From: Coptodactyla brooksi
Lineage: Eukaryota; Arthropoda; Insecta; Coleoptera; Scarabaeidae
Assembly: GCA_033557675.1 (NCBI GenBank)
Contig: JAWQRM010000591.1
Span: 1-21,203 of the forward strand
DNA: 21,203 nt
Direction of reading: 5' to 3'
Below, in pieces: positions 17,693 to 21,203 of this stretch (the stretch's first letter is position 1; each line of letters starts with the position of its first letter). The notes beneath the pieces are model-generated. The model was not told the origin of the DNA. It made no database searches and worked only from the letters and a program-made list of their open reading frames with translations. The position numbers and the translations under genes were made by a program.

Positions 17693-17893
17693 TTATGCAA
17701 GAAAAAGAGGTTTTAATCAACTTCTATTCACATTATTTTTATTATTTTGACCAAATTTAATTAATTTCTCAGAACAGGTTTACAATTCTTTTAACTGTAG
17801 GATTTGGTGACTGCCTTTATATGGCTGCCGGATATGGCTGTATAATAGTTAAATAAATATTGGCCAATTTTAAAATGACTAATAGGAGGCTAC

Positions 17894-18405
17894 ACATGCG
17901 AAACAAAAATAAGTAAATACTGCTGTTCATTTACTAAGAATATGCAAACTAGTAAAAGTGAAAACAGAACAGTAAAATATTTACGTTACAATGTTTTTGA
18001 TAAGTGCCTTTGTTTAATTTAATAATTATCCTCTTAATTTAATGGTTTGCAGGTTGCAGCGTAATACTCAGTAAGTCGATATTCTTTAGGGGCATCTACC
18101 CTCTCTGAACATGGCATGTAATCTATTAAATTTCAAACCTACCAAAAGAACGCTTGACATGCAAAACAAACAATATATAAATAATGCTATTCACTTATTT
18201 ATAAAAATACTCACACCGTTAAATGTGAAAACAAAACTGTAAAATATTTGCGTTGTGCTTTTTCAGTAGGTGCATATTCTCTAACAATAAGTGTAATATA
18301 AATGTATATAAGTGTAACATCTGCGTATTTTCTTAATTTAATAATTGTGCGATCTTACATAACTGTTTGAGTTGCAGCAAAATACAGTGAGACTTGTCTC
18401 AGTTG
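17894..18405 (+). repeat. Diverged tandem duplication, about 263-bp unit
   Basis: Unit 1 starts at 17894 (ACATGCGAAACAAAAATAAG) and unit 2 at 18157 (ACATGCAAAACAAACAATAT). Both share in order GTGAAAACAxAACxGTAAAATATTT, a TTAATTTAATAATT block and TTGCAGCxxAATACxCAGT. The spacing is constant within small indels. No coding function is visible. It may be part of a satellite or a duplicated transposon end. Confidence 0.7.
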
Positions 18406-18900
18406 GTCACCCAAGGTACTCAGAAAAACGTTCAACTTGGACAGGTGTTCAACATACAGATAGTATTTATGAAAATATTTTACGAATATAATTCAGGCAC
18501 ATAATACGTATTTTGAATACAATCAAATTTGGTATAAAAGATATGAAGAAATAACTAAGAAATAAGCTCTTACAGCTACATAGAATTTTATTAAATATTG
18601 CAAAGTAAAAGGAGAGTACGTTAAACATAAATTTTTATTAATTGTTAAAAAACGTGCACATTATAAAGATATTCAGGTTACCTATGTATACAACCTAACG
18701 GTAGCTACACTATACAAGACACAAATTGTTAGAATGTTGGTATATTTCATATAAAATAACATGAATTTGACATTTATTAAATTATAAAAGAAGATAAGAA
18801 GTTAAAAGTCCATAAAATTCTAGTTAAAATTACAGTATTATATTCTTAATTGTTTACTCCATAACCCACTTCACTTTCGATAAATTTTTACTTGAAATAT
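18406..18900. other. AT-rich stretch, nothing recognised
   Basis: No open frame, repeat or element was identified. Confidence 0.5.
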
Positions 18901-18910
18901 ATGGATCTGA

Positions 18911-18979
18911 ACTATAGACCAAAGCATATTGACCAAACTACTATAGACCAAATACTGACTAACTGAACTATAGACCAAA
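18911..18979 (+). repeat. Three spaced copies of a 13-mer
   Basis: ACTATAGACCAAA occurs at 18911, 18940 and 18967, spaced 29 and 27 bases apart: a short degenerate tandem repeat. Confidence 0.75.
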
Positions 18980-19043
18980 GCTAATACACAGAACAAAGTG
19001 TGTATTATATCTTCATTTGTAGATGAGCGTGAGCATTTCCTGG

Positions 19044-19366
19044 ACGCCTCCATGACTACGAAACAATTGAACATTGCAAGTGACAGCTTAAGTTTACAAT
19101 CGACTATCAAACAGTAGTTAGTGGTTGTAATAATTGTTGCAGCTTTCTTGGAAGTGTTTCCTGCATTCGAGAGAATGGTGGTCTTTTTGAGCATTTACTT
19201 CCATAATGCATTAATAGTTTGTATTCACTGTTTGTTTATTAAACGCTATAACGAACTATTTTGCAGTAATCTTCTGTTTAGTTTAATAATATTAAACTAA
19301 TATTAAAATTCTTTTCAATTAAGATGTCACTTGTAATATTCAATTGCTTCGTAGTCATGGAGGTGT
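19044..19366. repeat. Inverted repeat with 48-bp arms
   Basis: The arms 19044-19091 and 19319-19366 are reverse complements at 43 of 48 positions. The shared core is TTCGTAGTCATGGAGG. The 227 bases between are unique and AT-rich. No TA or TTAA duplication was clear at the outer ends. It could be a foldback-type element or two oppositely inserted copies of a short repeat. Confidence 0.7.
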
Positions 19367-19739
19367 AAAGGCCTGCAGTAGCAAATGTTATTTTTGTGAA
19401 TTTTGGCATTATTTCTTTGTTAGACATAAACATGTTGTACGTTAATGCAACGCATTTTTTATGAAGTTTTCAAAAATGTATACATTTAATATGACGCTCA
19501 TCAGAAAAACAAAGTTACCTGCTATCATTTTTGAAAACGTTATCAGATGTTACTCCATTCCTGAAAATTTTATGAAATTATCTTTTACAATAACTGAAAT
19601 ATTAAGCTTTTTGAAAAATGCACTTTTTCAGATTTCATTCAGTATTTACGTAACGAGAAACATTTTTGAAAATTTTACTGATTAGTCTTAGACAATCAAT
19701 TATGCATCTTTTGAAACTGGACACTGGGTATATATAATA

Positions 19740-21114
19740 TACCTATTAGGAAAATCGCGGTCGTCTCATAGCAGAATCGCACATGACTCCCACCACGAGC
19801 CCGCGACTCATCATACAACACCGTACATGAAGCAGCACTAGGGTTGACATCGTCCTATGTACACTCTTATTTTTTAATTACTAACAATAAATGTTTATTT
19901 ATCTCTTTTTGAACGTTTAAGTTTGACGGACACACTTCATTCTCATTAAAATAAAAAATCACTATAAAATAAAATAATTGTAATAATATTAAAAAATAAA
20001 ACTAAATGAAAGATTCAAAGATGCCTCCTAATTTCGCCAAAGAGTACCCCAACCTGTTGTAGAAATTTCCTCCTCACTCTGGATAGCATTTCTGGAGTAA
20101 TAGTTTGATGAGCTTGAATAATGTTTATTCTGAGCTCATTCAAACTATTGACTCGTTAACGATGTTGGTAAATGACTTTTTTAGTATCATTTGGTGATAA
20201 ATCTGGCGATCTAGGGGACCATATTGCGCTGCCACTTCTGCTAATAATACGATTAGGGAAAGTATTTCTCAGAAATCCTCACACTCTCATCGTATTATGA
20301 GTAGATTTCCATCAATGCAAAAACAGTCCAATTATGAAATCACCTAAAATACCAGTCCAAACATTCGGCTTTTGTGAATATTGCATTTGAGTAGCAATAG
20401 TTAAATGCTTATTTTCCTAAGCCCAATATCGCGTAACGGACGCATTGTGGCGACCCTGAATGGGAAGAAATGATTCATCCAAAAACAAAATATTTTCACA
20501 TTTTTATTCTTGTTTGATTTTTCCATCAGAGTTTCGCAAAATCCATTCGCTTAATATTGTCCTCAGGAAAAATCTATTGCGTAGTTCCCATTTTAAATCA
20601 ACGGAATTTATTGCGCTTCAAAATGCTCGTGACTGTTCGAATACTCACGTCACCTTGTTGGGAGATTGGTCTGCTGGAGACAGGTTCACTGACTGTGGTA
20701 CATGCACAGATATCAGTTTCCCTAGCCTCCCTTTCAGGCTTCAACTTGTTGTCGAAGGTCGCGAATTTTTAAGTGGCATTGGCGACAACCTGTCACACAA
20801 CCTTTCTTTTCGAACATATCGACAATACGCAATATTGTTCGACGAGACGGAATTGGCCGATTTTTGACAGCAACTGCGAATAAATTTACAACTTTTTCCG
20901 AAACATTACCGCTCAAATACCAGTCGATAATTTGAACCCTTCGGCGGTTGGAAAAATGGACACTCTGAAGCTGTTGTGTGTTCGTCAACGCTATCAAGGA
21001 ATCTGTCTGCCACGATTTATCGTACTACGATTCTCTCGCTAATTCTCGTACGATAACCAAATGGTATGAAAATGCAATATACCTATGAGACGGCATATAA
21101 TTTCCTACACGGTA
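19740..21114 (-). mobile_element. Tc1/mariner-like element, both ends present
   Basis: This 1375-bp element is flanked by TA at 19738-19739 and 21115-21116. The left end starts TACCTATTAGGAAA, and the right end, read inward, starts TACCGTGTAGGAAA. Both reach CGTCTCATAG at base 32, so the imperfect terminal repeats have equal length. Its length, TA duplication and a single transposase ORF on the minus strand fit a mariner/Tc1 element. The right TA lies at the edge of a TA microsatellite, so that duplication is not independent evidence. Confidence 0.8.
20015..20997 (-). pseudogene. Mariner-like transposase gene, broken
   Basis: Read on the minus strand from ATG at 20997, the first 87 codons are open and encode a helix-turn-helix N-terminus (RRVQIIDWYLSGN, then PIPSRRTILRIVDMFEKKG), as in insect transposases with a DUF4817-type domain. 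After stops and shifts come ENILFLDESFLPIQG (first catalytic Asp), YSQKPNVWTGILGDFIIGLF, FLRNTFPNRIIS, and SPRSPDLSPND (third acidic residue). TPEMLSRVRRKF follows, and a stop at 20015-20017. The DGAPPH-like block that should carry the second Asp is ruined by a stop. The span of about 327 codons is near full length for the family. The gene is dead. Confidence 0.82.
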
Positions 21115-21120
21115 TATATA

Positions 21121-21164
<44 letters not shown>
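21115..21164. repeat. (TA)n microsatellite
   Basis: A long TA run with one CT interruption lies between the mariner-like element and the next element's end. Confidence 0.9.
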
Positions 21165-21167
<3 letters not shown>

Positions 21168-21203
21168 TCAACCTCGGTTATAACGTACTCGCTTATAGCG
21201 AAC
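21165..21203 (+). mobile_element. Start of a possible pogo/Tigger-like element, cut by window end
   Basis: CAGTCAACCTCGGTTATAAC directly after TA resembles the ends of pogo/Tigger DNA transposons, which begin CAGT and often contain CCTCGxTATAACGAAC-like sequence. Only 39 bases are visible. Confidence 0.5.

Noticed and set aside
18871..19194. 107-codon minus-strand open frame
   Set aside because: It runs through the 13-mer repeats and one arm of the inverted repeat, has no recognisable motif, and is low-complexity in places.
20460..20867. 135-codon plus-strand open frame
   Set aside because: It is antisense to the mariner-like transposase remnant, whose motifs are clear on the minus strand.
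1..21203. CRISPR arrays, bacterial operons or a novel defence system
   Set aside because: Spliced exons, poly(A) signals and insect transposons show eukaryotic DNA. There are no regularly spaced direct repeats with unique spacers beyond short AT-rich tandems.

Overview
The window is AT-rich, intron-bearing eukaryotic DNA, almost certainly from an insect. The one host gene is a CLC-family chloride/proton exchanger whose exons match the arthropod ClC-3/ClC-c type. The surrounding DNA is packed with decayed insect-type transposons: two piggyBac elements, a Tc1/mariner-like element, a related MITE, non-LTR retrotransposon tails, other DDE transposase remains and tRNA-derived SINE-like pieces. I cannot name the species.

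Layout. 1-684: tail of a non-LTR retrotransposon ORF split by a 434-bp MITE. 1590-2028: a second, unrelated retrotransposon tail. 2746-15893: nine exons of the ClC-c-like gene on the plus strand, encoding the last 737 residues up to the stop codon; the first exons, covering the cytosolic N-terminus, lie upstream of the window. Five introns are 50 to 366 bp, and three are 1.1 to 4.7 kb. The 4.7-kb intron holds a broken piggyBac transposase gene (3918-5607) and a SINE-like piece. The 4.5-kb intron holds a second broken piggyBac element (10975 to about 12730). 15894 to about 16100: 3' UTR with a poly(A) signal. About 16680-17310: DDE transposase remnant. 17616-17650: hammerhead-like motif of the type carried by Penelope-like elements. 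17894 to about 18405: diverged tandem duplication. 19044-19366: inverted repeat. 19740-21114: a nearly full-length but dead Tc1/mariner-like element with both ends. The last bases look like the first end of a pogo/Tigger-like element.

The exchanger is the only gene that appears functional. Its gating and proton glutamates, the chloride-pathway motifs and both CBS domains are intact, so it should be an endosomal 2Cl-/H+ antiporter. All transposon genes carry stops or frameshifts. I found no new gene system. The most informative structure is transposon history: the MITE near position 160 shares 32-bp ends and internal sequence with the mariner element near 19740, and joining the sequence across the MITE at its TA target site restores the open frame of the retrotransposon it entered.
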